A stretch of 64,000 nt of DNA from Penium margaritaceum (GCA_023375785.1 SZWC01006675.1:72909-136908); one strand, 5' to 3'; counted from the first letter of the stretch, positions 22,280 to 36,346 are shown. A program made the numbers and translations. Notes: a model not told the origin generated them from the letters alone.

Positions 22280-24981
22280 GTCCTCCCTCACAACAGAAAT
22301 TTCAGCGGGATTGTGAGGTTTGCCGCACTGTTGTAACGGCAACTGGGGCAAGTATTGCGGTGGCACATTTTTGGAAAGTTCTGCGGGTGAAAACGGGAGA
22401 ACCGCGAGTTTTCAGGCCCTTCGACCCTTGAGTTTCGATTTTGGTCTCCCAAAACTACGTTGTGTCAACTTCATTACTCAACTTCCCAAAGATGCCCATT
22501 TTATAGTAGGACTTTCCGATAACGTCCAACAAGTCCATTGTGTATTCAATTGTCATCTTAGGGTCGGCGACGTCAGGTCAGTCGGATTTGCGTCTTCATG
22601 GACCCCTCAAACAGAAGCAGAAATCGAGTGGGCCCGTCAGGAGTCTATAATAACACCCCTCAAATATTGAGGAGAGTATTAAATTTTTGGTTAAAAAGTG
22701 TACGGGAGGGCAGCTGTTTATCTTCTTAGTTTACTATCAGTGAGATTTTTGTCTTCAACTTCTAATGGGAGGTTCCTCAAATAGTGTGGGCTGTGGCATG
22801 GAATACCATAGGTTTAATTGATTTGGTTGCATCCACACATGCCGACGGTTCGGCCCTTGAACGTTGTCGACGGTGAGGAGGAGGAAACTCCTCGGTCCCG
22901 AATGATGGGATGCATGGTGGCATGGAGCCACACAAGTACACGGTCAAAGAGTTTCGGATCGCGGCGTGCGTGCCCTTTCACGGAGGACAGGGCCATGCAC
23001 AGAAGCCTACTTCCTGGACATTCTAGGCATGGCAAACGTTATCTAAAGCGGACATTTCCGCTGCCACTTCTGGATCCGCTCCCGGTATTCATTTCCGAAA
23101 ACTGGGCTAGAAATGTGGAAGGAAGGCGGAGAGTGGAAAGGTGGTTTCCCGTACAGCTGCACGTTATTTATTGGAGGCGCAAATCCATCAGCTGGGAAGG
23201 CTCCCACCTTTGGAACCCTGACGCTCAGAGAGCGTTACTGATATGAATCGAGCAATCCAGCTTTACCGCGGATGCCACGGCCGAGTTTCTGGCCTCGGCT
23301 TTCCCAAATTGTTGGAGTGAGGCACATCTTTAAACGTGGTATGTAGATGAATAAGGTTTATGTCTGAATGTCAAGCGATTTCACCGACATTCCGGAGAGA
23401 TTTTATGTAAATATGTTCAAAGGTTTAGGGCATCAGCCTCTGCGGTTCGAAGACGAATCTGGACGACAGTGACACAGAAAGGCGTGGGAATCAGAGTGTT
23501 AACAGGTTTCTGTTCCAGATTCCAGGATATCGAAATATATATGCTCGAACTGGGGCATATGAGAACTTCTAAGGAAATATCACAGCAGCCACTTCTCACA
23601 AAACATGACGTTCGTGCAGACACAAGTGAGAGATTCAGGAAACAAGGGCGGTGACTGGATTGTGGTGAGTGGGGAACGCGTTCCCACCTACTCAGATTGC
23701 TGACATCATTTTCTGGGATCCTGGAAGTTTTGCTCTTGGAAAATTGGTGAAACACACCGCCCGTTCACCCACTTCCGACCCACTCGTGTCCGGTGAAATT
23801 ATTAATTGCTGGTTTTCGAAAGTTTTCCGATACTCCGGTACGTTGTCGCGCAACTCGTTCGACTCAATCGTACGGTTTTCGTCACCGTCCAGGTCGCACA
23901 CTCCGTGGGCGGCCTTGACAAACGAAAACACCTGCCCGTCAACCACGTCGGCGACTTCCACCTGAATCCGTTTACCACTGGGTGGGGTAAATAAACTTGT
24001 GGGTGGATTTTCGCGACTCTGGTGGAAATGGGTGAGCGACATTTCACCCAGTTCATCCACCCAATCAATTTGGGACTCTCTTTGTCCTCTACAAGGAAGA
24101 TAACGCAAGGCAAAGGGGAACGTCGCGGACTTGCTTGGGTGAGCGCAATGGTTTCACCCATATTCACCCATTCCCACCTCTCGCCACAAATTTCAACACC
24201 AATCCAGCCACGGCCAAAATCACGCGCTAGACATCAGGCTTTGATCTCCGTATGTGCGAGGAGATCGCGCTGCGCAAGCAAAGGACAGTTGGACACTCGC
24301 ATGTGTCCAAAATGTCTTTCCGCCGACATCAATGACGACAGCAAAAAGCATGTGAAGCATGTGAAGGACTGGCTTTGACGGCTGTAACAGCTGCAGGCCC
24401 GCTTTTGCACGTGGAGACGTTGGAAAGCATCATTAGAGCGTTGGACATGTGCCAACAAAGCAGATCGCACGTGAAACAAGAAAAATCGTCAAGATAGCTG
24501 AGACCACTAGGATTGCCCACGTCAAAAAATACCTGTCCGACCTGGAGATCGCATTATCCGAATCTTGTGCTGACGTCCTTGGACCACGGCGCTTCTTGTG
24601 CTCGTCAACAATTACCAGCCCGACCTCAACCATCCTCGCAGGGGGGCTTCAATCCTTCTCTGTCCTGCAACAGGGCCAGCGCAGCAGCCAGCCAAAATCT
24701 CGCCAGCCTGTCAACGCTCAGGGCAGCAGCAAGTGGTCGGAAATGCCCTCCCACATTCGACGGATAAAATGCGAGGAAAGGCCAACTGCGAACGACCTGG
24801 CGATGATTAATCGGCGAAAATGCCGATTACCCACGGTATTGTCCTGCATGACACTCATATACCCTGTACTAGTAAACAAAACCATCTTCCCCTACTGCGG
24901 CACAATGAGCACTATTTGCCCCTGCCTTGAAACAATAAGCTCCTTTTGCTACCCAATCGGTACTTTTTCGCTTGCTTAAAT
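22280..24981. other. Low-copy intergenic DNA without a recognised gene
   Basis: I find no domain-bearing reading frame. Open frames such as 22818-23246 (+) and 23692-24108 (-) are unsupported. The stretch 24020-24180 is rich in opposing GGGTGA and TCACCC motifs, which may mark a small degenerate transposon, but no ends are clear. Confidence 0.5.
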
Positions 24982-25050
24982 TTCAAAAAATTGTTCTAGC
25001 GTCTGATTGGTGTGCTTGGTTTGTCCGTTGGTTTCGGGATGGAACGTCGT
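24982..25050 (-). pseudogene. Ty3/gypsy integrase relic beside the satellite
   Basis: The minus strand reads TTFHPETNGQTKHTNQTLEQ, clearly the integrase block around the catalytic Glu (FHPQTDGQTERTN type), with the Glu replaced by Lys. Only about 23 codons remain. The relic ends about 5 bp before satellite-like sequence begins. Confidence 0.85.
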
Positions 25051-25054
25051 TCAT

Positions 25055-28000
25055 AGCTAGATCCTGTTGTTAGTTGTTCCCTAGTTGTGTCTCAGTTGGG
25101 TACTGGCTACGTCTTAGTTTCACCCTAGTTGCTTCCTAGTTGCGCCTTAGTTGCACCCTTGTTGCGCCCTAGTTCCACCCTGATTGCGCCCTACTTGCAC
25201 ACTACTTGCGCCCTTGTTGCATCCTAGTTGTACCCTAGTTCCACCCTACTTGCTCCCTACTTGCACCCTACTTGCGCCCTAGTTTCTTCTAGTTGCGCCT
25301 TAGTTGCGTCCTACTTGCCCACTACTTGCACCCTACTTTCGTCCTAGTTGTGTCCTAGTTCCGCCCTAGTTGCACCCTAGTTGTACCTTGCTTATGCCCT
25401 ACTCGCACCCTAGTTGCATCCTAGTTGCACCCTAGTTGTACCGTAGTTGTGCCGTACTTGCAACCTCGTTGCACCCTATGCATCCTACTTGCGCACTAGT
25501 TGCATCCTAGTTGCGCCCTACTTACGTCCTACTTGCACCTTACATGCACCCTAGTTGCACCCTCGTTGCACTCTAGTTGGGAAAATTCTAAGTGCTACTT
25601 ACACCTTATTTGATTCCTAATAGTGCCCTAGTTGTGCTCCATTTTTGCCCTACTTCCGCCTTACTTGCGCCCTAGTTACACCCTACGCCCTAATTGCGTC
25701 CTAGTTGCACCCTACTTGCACCCTACTGGCTCCCCACTTGCCCCCTAGTTACACCCTAGTTGCGCCCTAGTTACGCCCTACCTGCGTCCTACTTGCGCCT
25801 TAGTTGCACCCTAGTTATACCCTACTTGCACTCTAGTTGCACCCTACTTGCGGCCTACTTGTCCCTTCTTCCGCCCTACTTGCGCCCTACTTGCGTCCTA
25901 GTTGCGCCCTAATTGCGTCCTAGTTGCACCCTAGTTGCACCCTAGTTGCGCCTCAGTTGGGCACTAGCGACGCCCTAGTTGCGCCCTAGTTGCGTCCTAT
26001 TACGCCCTAGTTGCGTCCTAGTTCCACTCTAGTTGCGCCCTACCTGCTCCCTAGTTGCGCCCTACGTACGCCCTAGTTGCGTCCTAGTTGCGCCTAAGTT
26101 GTGCCCTTGTTGCTCCTGAGTTAGGCACTAGCTACGGCCTAGTTAAGCCCAATTTGCGCCCTACTTGCGCCCTAGTTGCACCCTAATTGCGCCCTAGTTG
26201 TGACCGTCTTGCGTCCTACTTGTGCCCTACTTGCACCGTTGTTGCGCCCTAGTTACGCCGTACTTGCGTCCTACTTGCGGCCTAGTTGAGCTTTAGTTGT
26301 GCCCTATTTGCGCCCTACTTGCACCCTACTTGCGCCCTACTTGCACCCTAGTTGCGCCCTAGTTATGCCCTAGTTACACCCTACTTGCACCCTACTTGCA
26401 CCCTAGTTGCGCACTAGTTGCACCCTAGTTGGATGGCAGTTGCACCGTAGTTGTGTCCTCCTTGTGTCCTATGCGTCGTTCTTGCGTCCTAGTTGCGTCC
26501 TAGTTGCACCATAGTTGTGCCCTACTTGTGTCCTACTTGTGTCATACCTGCGCCCAAGTTGCACCCTGATTGCGCTCTAGTTACGCCCTACTTGTTCTTT
26601 ACTTGTGACCTACTTGCTCTGTAATTCCGCCCTAGTTGTGCCCTACTTGCGCCCTAGTTATGTCCTACTTGCACCCTAGTTGCGTCTTACTTGCACCTCA
26701 GTTGGCCACTAGTTACTCTCCAGTTGTGTCCTAGTTGTGCCCTAGTTGCACCCTAGTTGTGCCCTACTTGCGCCCTACTTGCGCCCTAGTTGCGCCCTAG
26801 TTGCGCCCTAGTTGCACCCTAGTTGCGCCTCAATTTGACACTAGCTAAGCCCTAGTTGTGTCCTAGTTGCGCACTAGTTGCGCCCAAGTTGCGTCCTAGT
26901 TGCGCCCTATTTGCACCCTAGTTGCGCCCGACTTGCGCCCTATTTACGTCCTGGTTGTGCCCTAGTTACACCCTAGTTGCTCCTCAGTTGGGTACTAGCT
27001 ACGCCCTAGTTGCGCCCTAGTTGCGCCCTACTTACGCCCTAGTTACGCCCTGGTTGCACCATAGTTGCGCCCTAGTTGCACCCTACTTGCGTCTTATTTG
27101 CGCCCTAGTCGCTCCCTTGTTGCGCCCTAGTTGCGCCCTACTTACGCCCTACTTGTGTCCTACTTCTATCCTAGGTGCGCCCTAGTTACGCCGTAGTTGC
27201 ACCCTACTTGCACCCTTCTTGCATCCTAGTTGCGCCCTAGTAGCGTCCTAGTTGCGCCTTAGTTGCGCCATATTTGCGCCCTAGTTTCGCCCTAGCTACA
27301 CCTTAGTTGAGTCCTGGTTGCGCCCTAGTTCCGTCCTGGTTGCACCATAGTTGCACCCTAGTTATGCCCTGGTTGTGCCCTGCTTGCTCCCTACTTGCGC
27401 CCTAGAAGCGCCTTTGTTGCGCCCTAGTTGTGCCCTAATTGCGCACTACTTGCGTCCTACTTACGTCCCAGTTGCATCCTAGTTATGCCCTAGTTTCATC
27501 GTATTTGTGCCCTACTTGCACTTTAGTTGCGCCCTAGTTTCCGCCTATTTGTGCCCTAGTTGCACCCTTGTTGTGTCCTAGTTGCACCCTACTTCCGCCC
27601 TACTTATGCCCTCGTTGTGTCCTAGTTGCACCCTAGTTGTGCTAGACTTGCGCCCTACTTGCACCCTACTTGCACCCTAGTTGCGTCCTAGTTGCGTCAT
27701 AGTTGTGTCCTACTTGCACCCTACTTGCGCCCTACTTGCACACTAGTTACGCCCTAGTTACGCCTTAGTTGCGCCCTCCTTACACCCTTCTTGTGCCCTT
27801 ATTACACCCTAGTTAGTTATGCACTAGGTGTGGCCTAGTTACACCCAAATTGTGCCCTAGTTACATCGTAATTATGCCCTAATTGCACTCTAGTTGCACC
27901 CTACTTGCACCCTACTTGTATCCTACTTGCGCCCTACTTGCATCCCACTTGCGCCCTACTTGCGCCCTAGTTACACCCTAGTTGCACCCTAGTTGTGTCC

Positions 28001-31000
28001 TAGTTGCGCCTCAATTGGGCATTAGCTTTGTCCTAGTTACGCCCTAGTTGCGCTCTAATTGCACTATAGTAGCACCCTAGTTGTGCCCTACTTGCGCCCT
28101 AGTTGCGTCCTCATTGCGCCCTAGTTGCACACTAGTTGCTCCTCAGTTGAGCACTAGCTATGTCCTAGTTGCGCCCTAGTTGTGCCCTAGTTGCGCCCTA
28201 GTTGCATCCTAGTTGCACCCTAGTTGCGCCCTGGTTCTGCCCTAGTTGCACCTTACTTGCGCCCAGGTTGCGACCTTGTTGCGCCCTAGTTGCGTCGTAC
28301 GTGCATCCTACTTGCACCCAACTTGCGCCCTACTTGCGCCCTACTTGCGCCCTACTTGGACCCTATTTGTGTCCTAGTTGTGCCCCTAGTTACGCCCTAG
28401 TTGTACCCTACTTGCGCCCTACTTGCACCCTAGTTGCGCCCTAGTTGCGCCCTAGTTGCACCCTTGTTGCGCCCTAGTTGTGCCCTGCTTGCGTCCTAGT
28501 TGCGCCGTATGCGCCGTAGTTGCATCGTAGTTGCGTCCTAGTTACGCCGTAATTGTGTCCTACTCGCGTCCTACTTGCACCCTGCTTGCATCCTACTTGT
28601 GCCCTAATTGCGCCCTATTTACGCCCTAGTTACTCCCTAGCTACGCCCTAGTTGCACCCTAGGTGCGCCTCAGTTGGGCACTAGCTATGCCATAGTTGCG
28701 CCCTAGTTACACCCTAGTTGCGTCCTAGTTGCGCCCTTCTTGCGTTCTATTTGCACCCTAGTTGCACCCTAGTTGCACCCTAGTTGCGTCTCAATTGGGC
28801 ACTAGCTAAGCCCTAGTTGCGCCCTTGTTGCACCCTTGTTGTACCTTAGTTACGTCCTAGTTGCGCCCTAGTTGTGCCCTAGTTGCGCCCTAGTTACGCC
28901 TTACTTGCGACCTACATGCGCCTAGTTGTATCCTAGTTGTACCCTAGTTGTGCTCTACTTGCGCCCTACTTGTGCCCTACTTGCGTCCTAGTTGTATCCT
29001 AGTTGTGTCCTAGTTACGTCCTCCTTGCGGCCTACTTGCAACCTAGTTGCGCCTTGGTTGAGCCCTAGTTGCACCCTACTTGCGCCTTACTTGCGTCCTA
29101 TTTTCGCCCTAGTTGCACCCTAATTGCGCCCTAGGTGTGCCCAGGGTGCACCCTACTAGCGCTCTACTAGCGCCGTATTTTCGTACTACTTGCGTCCTAG
29201 TTGTGCCCTACTTGTGCCCTAGTTGCACTCTAGTTGCACCCTCATTGCGCCTGAGGATGAGCACTAGCTGCGCCTTAGGCTCACCCTAGTTGTGTCCTAG
29301 TTGCGCCCTAGTTACACCCTAGTTGCGCCTTAGCTATATCCTAGCTGCTCCCTAGTTGGGCACTAGCTACGTCCTAATTGTGTCCTAGTTGCGCCCTAGT
29401 TGTACCCTAGTTGCACCCTAGTTGTACCCTAGTTGCGCCCTGGTTGTGTCCTACTTGCTCCTTTCTTGCGCCCTAGTTGCCCCCTTGTTCCGCCCTAGTT
29501 CCGCCCTACTTGCACCCTTCTTGCATCCTACTTGCACCCTAGTTACGCCCTAGTATTACCCTAGTTGCACCCTACTTGTGCCCTACTTGCACCCTAGTTG
29601 CACCCTAGTTGCGTCTTAGTTGTGCCCTAGATGCACCCTAGTTATGCCCTACCTATGCCCTAGTTCCACCCTATGTACAGTACTTGCGTCCTAGTTACAC
29701 CCTAGCTGCGCCCTAGTTGCGCCCAAGTTGCGCTCTAGTTATACCCTACTTGTGCCCTACTTGTGCCCTAGTTGTACCCTAATTGCGCCCTAGTTACGCC
29801 CTAGTTACGGCCTAGTTGCGCCCTAGTTGTGTCTCAGTTGGGCACTAGCCACGTCCCAGTTGCGCCCTAGTTGCGCCCTAGTTGCGCCCTACTTGCGCCC
29901 TACTTACACCCTACTTGCACCCTACTTGCACCCTAGTTGAACCCTAGTTGCACCCTAGTTATACGCTAGTTGCGCTCTAGTTGTGCCTTAGTTGGACACT
30001 AGCTACGCACTAGTTACGCCCTAGTAATGCCCTAGTTGTGCCCTACTTACGCCCTACTTGTATCCTACTTGCACCCTAGTTGTGCCCTAGTTGCGCCCTT
30101 ATTTGCACCCTACTTGCGTCCTAATTGTGCTCTAGTTGCATCCTACTTGTGTCCTACTTTCGCCCTAGTTGCACCCTAATTGTGCTCTACTTGTGCCCTA
30201 CTTGCACCCATCCTACACCCTAGTTGTATCCTAGTTGCATCCTAGGTGTACCCTATTTGCGCCCTAGGAGCGTCCTACTTGTGCCCTACGTGCGCCTTAC
30301 TTTCCCTTCTTGCACCCTACTTACGTCCTAGTTGCACCCTACTTGTGCCCTAGTTGCACCCTTGTTGCGCCCTAATTGCGCCTCAGTTAGGCACTAGCTC
30401 CGCCCTATTTGCACCATAGTTGCGCCCTATTTACTTCCTAGTTGCGCCCTAGTTGTGCCCTAGTTGCACCCTAGTTATGCCCTAGTTTCGCCCTAGTTGT
30501 ACCTCAGTTGCACACCAGCTACGTCCTAGTGGGCCTTAGTAGTGGTCTAGTTGCGCACTATTGCATCCTTCTTGCACCCTAGTAGCGTCCTAGTTGCACC
30601 CTAGTTGCATCTCTGTTGAGCACTAGCTATGCCCTAGTTGCCCCTTAGTTGCACCCTAGTTGTGCCCTAATTGTGCCATGGTTGCGCCCTAACTATGCCC
30701 TAGTTGTTACCGACTTGCACCCTACATGCATCCTAGTTGCGCCCTAGTTGCACCCTACTTGCACCCGACATGTGCCCTACTTGCACCCTAGTTGCACCCT
30801 AGTTATGCCTTAGTTGTCTCCTACTTGCGTCCTACATATTCCATACTTGCGCCTTAGTTGTGCCTTGGGTGCGCCCTACTTCCATCCTACGTGCGCCCGA
30901 GTTACACCCTAGTTACGTCCTAGTTGCACCCTAGTTACGCCCTCCTTGCGCTTTGATTGTGCCCTACTTGTGCCCTAGTTGCGTCCTAGTTGCGCCTCAG

Positions 31001-34000
31001 TTGGACACTGGCTACGCCCTAGTTGCACCCTAGTTGCGCCCATGTTGCGTCCTACTTGCACCCTACTTATGTCCTAGTTGCGCCCTACTTGTGTCCGAGT
31101 TACGTCCGATTTCTGCCCTAGTTGCACCCTAGTTGTGCTGAAGTTGGGCACTAGCTACGTCCTAGTTGCGCCCTAGTTGCGCCATAGTAGCGCCCAGTTT
31201 ACGTCCTACTTGCTACCTACTTGTGCCCTAGTTGAGCCATAGTTGCGACCTAGTTGCGCCCTACTTGCTTCCTACTTGCGCCGAAGTTGCACCCTAGTTG
31301 CGTCCTAGATCCTCCCTACTTGCGGCCTAGTTGCTCCCTACTTGCACCCTTGTTGTCCCCTACTTGCACCCTAGTTACACCCTAGTTACGCCCTAGTTAC
31401 GCCCTAGTTACGCTCTAGCTGCGCCCTAGTTGTGCCCTAGTTGCGGCCTATTTACGCCCTACTTGCGTCCTAATTTTGCCCTACTTGCGCCCTAGTTGTG
31501 CCTTACTTGTGCCCTAGTTGTGACCTAGTTGCGTCCTACTTGTGCACTAGTTGCGCCTCAGTTGGACACTAGCTACGCCCTAACTGCGCCCTAGTTGTGC
31601 CCTACTTTCGCCCTGCTTGCACTCTAGTTGCGCCCTACTTGCGCCCTAGTTGCGTCCTACTTGTGTCCTACATGCAGCCTAGTTGCGCCCTAGTTACGCC
31701 CTAGTTGCGTCCTATTTGCGGCCTACTTGTGTCCTAATTGTGCCCTAGTCAAGCCCTAGTTACGCCCTAGTTGTGCGCTACTTGCGTCCTACTTGCGTCC
31801 TAGTTACGCGCTATTTGCGGCCTAGTTACGCCCTACTTGTACCCTTGTTGCACCCTAGTTGTGCTCTAGTTGCGCCCTAGTTGCTCCCTATTTGCGCCGT
31901 ACTTGTGTCCTACTTGCACCCTACTTGTGCCCTAGTTGTGCCCAAGTTGTGCCCTAGTTGCGCCCTTGTTGTGCCCTATTTACACCCTAGTTGCGCCCTA
32001 CTTGCGCCCTAGTTGCGCCTCAGTTGGCCACTAGCTACACCCTGGTTTCGCCCTAGATGCGCCCTAGTTGCACCTTATTTGTGCCCTACTTGCGACCTAG
32101 TTGCAACCTACTTGCGCCCTAGTTGCGCCCTAAGTGCGCCAAAGCTGCGATGTATTTGTGCCCTAGATGTGTTTCTGTTGGGTTCTAGCTATTCCTTAGT
32201 TGCATCCTAGTTGCACCCTAGTTGCGCCCTACTTGCGTCCTACTTGCGCCTTAGTTGCGTCCTACTTGCGCCCTAGTTGCGTCCTAGTTGCGTCCTAGTT
32301 GCACCTTAGTTTCGCCCTAGTTGCGCCCTTGTTGCACCCTCGTTCTGTCCTAGTTACATACTACTTGTGCCCTAATTGCGCCCTAGTTGCGCCCTAGTTA
32401 CACCCTGGTTATGCCCTAGTTGCACCCTATTTGCACCCTAGCTGTACCCTAGTTGTACCCTATTTGCGTCCTAGTTACAACCTAGTTGCACCCTAGTTGC
32501 GTCCTAGTCGTGCTCTAGTTGTGCTTTTCTTGCGCCCTATTTGTGCGCTACTTGCACCCTAGTTGTGCACTAGTTGCACCCTAGTTGTGCCCTACTTGCA
32601 CCCTAGCTGCGTCCTAGTTGCGTCGTAGTTGTGCCCTACTTGCGCCCTAGTTACGTCCTACTTGCGCCCTAGTTGTGCACTACTTAAATCCTAGTTTTTC
32701 CCTACTTGTATCCTTGTTGTCCCCTACTTGCGCCTTATTTACGCACGAGTTGTGTCCTAGTTGGGCCTCAGTTGGGCTACTGTTGCACCCTAGTTGCGCC
32801 CTAGTTGTGCCCTAGTTACGCCCTAGTTGTGCCCTACGTGCGCCCTACTTGCTCCCTAGTTGCGCCCTACTTGTGACCTAGGTACGTCCTAGTTGTGCCC
32901 TAGTTGCGCCCTAGTGGCGCCCTACTTGCACCCTACATATGCCTAGTTGCGTCCTATTTACTCCCTTGTTGTGCTTTACTAGCGTCCTACTTGCGCCCTA
33001 CTTGCGTCCTAGTTCCACCCTAGTTGCATCCTAGTTGCGCCTACTTGCGTCCTACTTGCGCCCTACTTGTGCCCTAGTTGCATCCTAGTTGTGTCCTAGT
33101 TGCACCATACTTGCGGCCTCCTTGCACCCTACTTGCACCTTATTTGCACAATTTTTGCGCCCTAGTTGTGCCCTCGTTGAACTCTACTTGCGCCCTACTT
33201 GCGCCCTACTTGCACACTACTTGCGCCTTAGTTGTGTCCTAGTTGCGCCCTAGTTGCACCCTAGTTACAGCCTAGTTGCGCCCTAGTTGTGCCTCAGTCT
33301 GGGCACTAGCTACGCCTTAGGTTCGCCCTAGTTGCGCCCTAGTTGCACCCTAGTTGCGTACTAGATGCGCCCTACTTGCGCCCTACTTGCGCACTAGTTA
33401 CGCCCTAGTTGCGCCCTAGCTGCTCCTCAGTTGGGCACTAGCTACGCCCTAGTTGCACCCTAGTTGCGTCCTAGTTGCGCCCTAGTTGCACCGTAGTTGC
33501 GCCCTAGTTGGGCCTTTGTTGCGCCCTACTTGTGCCTTTCTTGTACCCTAATGGCACCCTTGTTGTGTCCTAGTTCCGTCCCACTTGCACTCTACTTGCA
33601 TCCTACTTGCACCCTATTTACGCCCTAGTTGCACCGTCTTTACGCCTTACTTGCATCCTAGTTACGTCCTAGTTGCGTCCTAGATGTGCTGTAGTTGCGC
33701 CCTACTTGTGCCCTAGTTCCGCCCTATGCACCCTAAATGCGTCCTAGTTGCATCCTACTTGCACCCTAGTTGCACTCTAGTTTTGTCCTACTTGTACCCT
33801 ACTTGCGTCCTACTTGCACCATACTTGCATCCTAGTTGCACCCTATATGTGCCCTAGTTACACCCTAGTTGCGCCTTAGTTTTACCCTAGTTGCGCCTCA
33901 GTTGGGCACGAGCTACGCCACAGTTGCGTCCTAGTTGCGCCCTAGTTGCGCCCTACTTGGGTCCTACTTACGCCCTACTTGCACCCTACTTGCACCCTAG

Positions 34001-35311
34001 TTGCACCCTAGCTGCGTCCTAGTTACACCCGAATTGCATCCTAGTTTCGCCCTAGTTGCATCCTAGTTGCGCCTCAGTTGGGCACTAGCAACGCCCTAGT
34101 TGCGCCCTAGTAATACCCTAGTTGTTCCCTTCTTGTGTCCTACTTGTGTCCTACTTGCGCCCTACTTGCGGCCTAGTTGCACCCTTGTTGTGCCTTAGTT
34201 GGGCATTAGCTACACCCTAGTTCCACCCTAGTTGCGCCCTAGTTGTACCCTAGTTGCGCCCTGGTTGCGCTCTAGTTGCATCCTACTCCTGTCCTACATT
34301 CGTCCTAGTTGCGCCCTAGTTTTGCTCTACTTGCTTCCTCCTTGCACCCAACCTGCACCCTAGTTACGTCCAAGTTGTGTCCTAGTTGCACCCTACTTGA
34401 ACCCTACTTGCACCCTATTTGTGCCCTAGTAGCATCGTACTCGCGCCCTATGTGCGCCTTACTTACACCCTACTTGCACCATACTTACACATCCTAGTTG
34501 CGCCTTACTTGCATCCTAGTTGCACCCTATTTGCGCCCTAGTTGCACCCTAGTTGCATCCTAGTTGCACCCAAGTTGCGCCCTACTTGCATCCTAGTTTC
34601 GCCGTAGCTACTCCTCAGTTGGGCACTACCTACGTCCTAGTTGTGCCCTAGTTGTGCTCGAGTTGTACAATACTTGCATCCTACTTGTGCCCTAGTTGTG
34701 CCCTAGTTGCACCCTAGTTGCACCTCAGTTGGGCACTAGCTATGCCCTAGTCGCCCCCTAGTTGCGCCCTAGTTGTACCCTAGTTGTGCCCTAGTTGCGC
34801 CCTAGTTGTGCCTTAGTAGTTACCTACTTTTGCCCTACATGAGTCCTACTTGTGCCCTAGTTGCACCCTACTTGCGTCCTGCATGTGCCCTACATGTGCC
34901 CTAGTTGCACCCTTGTTGTAGCTCAGTTGCGCCCAACTTGTGCCCTACATGCGCCCTTCTTGCGCCATAGTTGTGCCGTAGTTGCGCCCTGGATGCACCC
35001 TACTTGCATCCTACTTGCGCCCTAGTTGCGCCCTAGTTGCGCCCTAGTTGTACCCTAGTTGCTCCCTTCTTGCGCCTTAGTTATGCCCTAGTTGCACCCT
35101 AGTTTCGCCCTAGTTACGCCTCAGTTGTACACTAGCTACGCCCTAGTTGCTCCCTAGTTGTGCTGTTGTTGCGCCATACTTGCACCCTCTTGCGCCCTAG
35201 TTGCGCCCTACTTGCGTCGGAGTTTCACACGACTTGTGTCCTAGTTGCACCGTATTTGTACCTTATTTGGGCACTAGCTACGCAATAGTTACGCCCTAGT
35301 TGTGCCATAGT
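25055..35311 (-). repeat. 11-bp satellite array, reverse orientation
   Basis: About 10.3 kb of the same 11-mer, here read as GTTGCGCCCTA. The 33-bp block appears as CTCAGTTGGGCACTAGCTA. The start points of successive blocks give exact multiples of 11: 26697 to 26829 is 132, 26829 to 26983 is 154, 28010 to 28142 is 132 and 28669 to 28790 is 121. The copia element is inserted at its right end. No genes are present. Confidence 0.96.
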
Positions 35312-35888
35312 TGTTAAGTCTCTCCGGTATACATTTTTGTCCTCCTGTGTGGCCATGAGTGTGCAGGGGATGCTGGCACAGAGAGCGGAGGCGAAGTACA
35401 GTGAGTGCACGCGCCACCAGTGGACTGGCGACGTACCCGCCGGCTGCACACGTACTCGCTTCCCTCCTGGCAGCATCGCCCCAGCCTCACCTGCCAGTTG
35501 ACTCCTGAGCAATTATCTAGTTTATCATGACCCAATTGGTTCCTCTCTTCCGCTTGCTCAGTTGTATCTTAGTGGCATAGTTTAGTCTCACATGTGACAC
35601 TGTGTTTGTTTTGACTATTCTAGGTTAGATCCAAACTCAGTTTAGGCATGCATGCAAGTTTGGGCCTCGAGTGGCTTTTTGCCCTCAAAGTTGGGAGAGT
35701 GCTAGCAAGCTCCGTTCGCAGGCCTGACGGGTGAGCTCGAATAGTGAGACTCACCCGTAGCTCTCCTCCTTGTCGTAGTGTGAAGCCATGGCTATTCCAT
35801 GGCCGCTACACAAACCCAAGGCTAGCGTCCTTGTCTCTCAACCGTTTTGAGTGAAACCATTTCCATTGGATTCGTCACACACATCTCA
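35312..35888 (+). repeat. 5' LTR of the copia element
   Basis: It starts TGTTAAGTCTCTCC and ends CACACATCTCA directly before the primer binding site. It is closely similar to 43387-43933, including the 'tatacatttttgtcctc' and 'cgccaccagtggactggcga' segments. Confidence 0.9.
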
Positions 35889-35900
35889 TGGTATCAGAGC
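35889..35900 (+). promoter_or_regulatory. Primer binding site of the copia element, initiator tRNA-Met
   Basis: TGGTATCAGAGC abuts the LTR end. It is the same 12-mer as in the Ty3 element. Confidence 0.9.
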
Positions 35901-36346
35901 CTAGATCACCGGACGTGGGACACGCTGCCGAGCGATAGCAGCAAGATTGAGGGGTGGCCTCCCATTCGGCGCTGGACGTCAGTGGCAGCTCCCGCCGCCA
36001 CTGAAGCAGGTCGTAGCCGTCCGAGTCGCGCGCGCTAGGCGGCCAGACCTCCGCAAGGTCTGAGCGCAGCAAAAGAGCCGCACGGAGGGGCTTCACGGGG
36101 ATGAGATCCACCAGGGCCTCTTGCCACACGACCCGTCCGCGGACGGGAAGGGTACCAGGCCATCTTGGAGTCAACGAAGAAGCCTTAGGGGCATTGAAGT
36201 CAATGAAGAAGCCCTAGAAGACTTAACAGTGGACAGAACCGGCAGTCCTTCATTTCCCGGACGCCCTCCTCCAAGGCGGAGTGGGCTAACGGAAGGAACC
36301 CGTCACCGCCACCCCACTCTACACACAAATTTGTCCGGCACTCAGC

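Noticed and set aside
23692-24108. 138-codon minus-strand frame with an EF-hand-like DLDGDENRTIESNEL
   Set aside because: The loop is two residues too long for an EF hand and no second hand or other domain is present; the opposite strand is equally open.
28202-28444. Open frames inside the satellite with Cys/Ala/Leu/Val/Pro periodic peptides
   Set aside because: They follow the 11-bp repeat and occur by chance wherever TAG units mutate to TAC; they are shown by periodicity, not by coding constraint.
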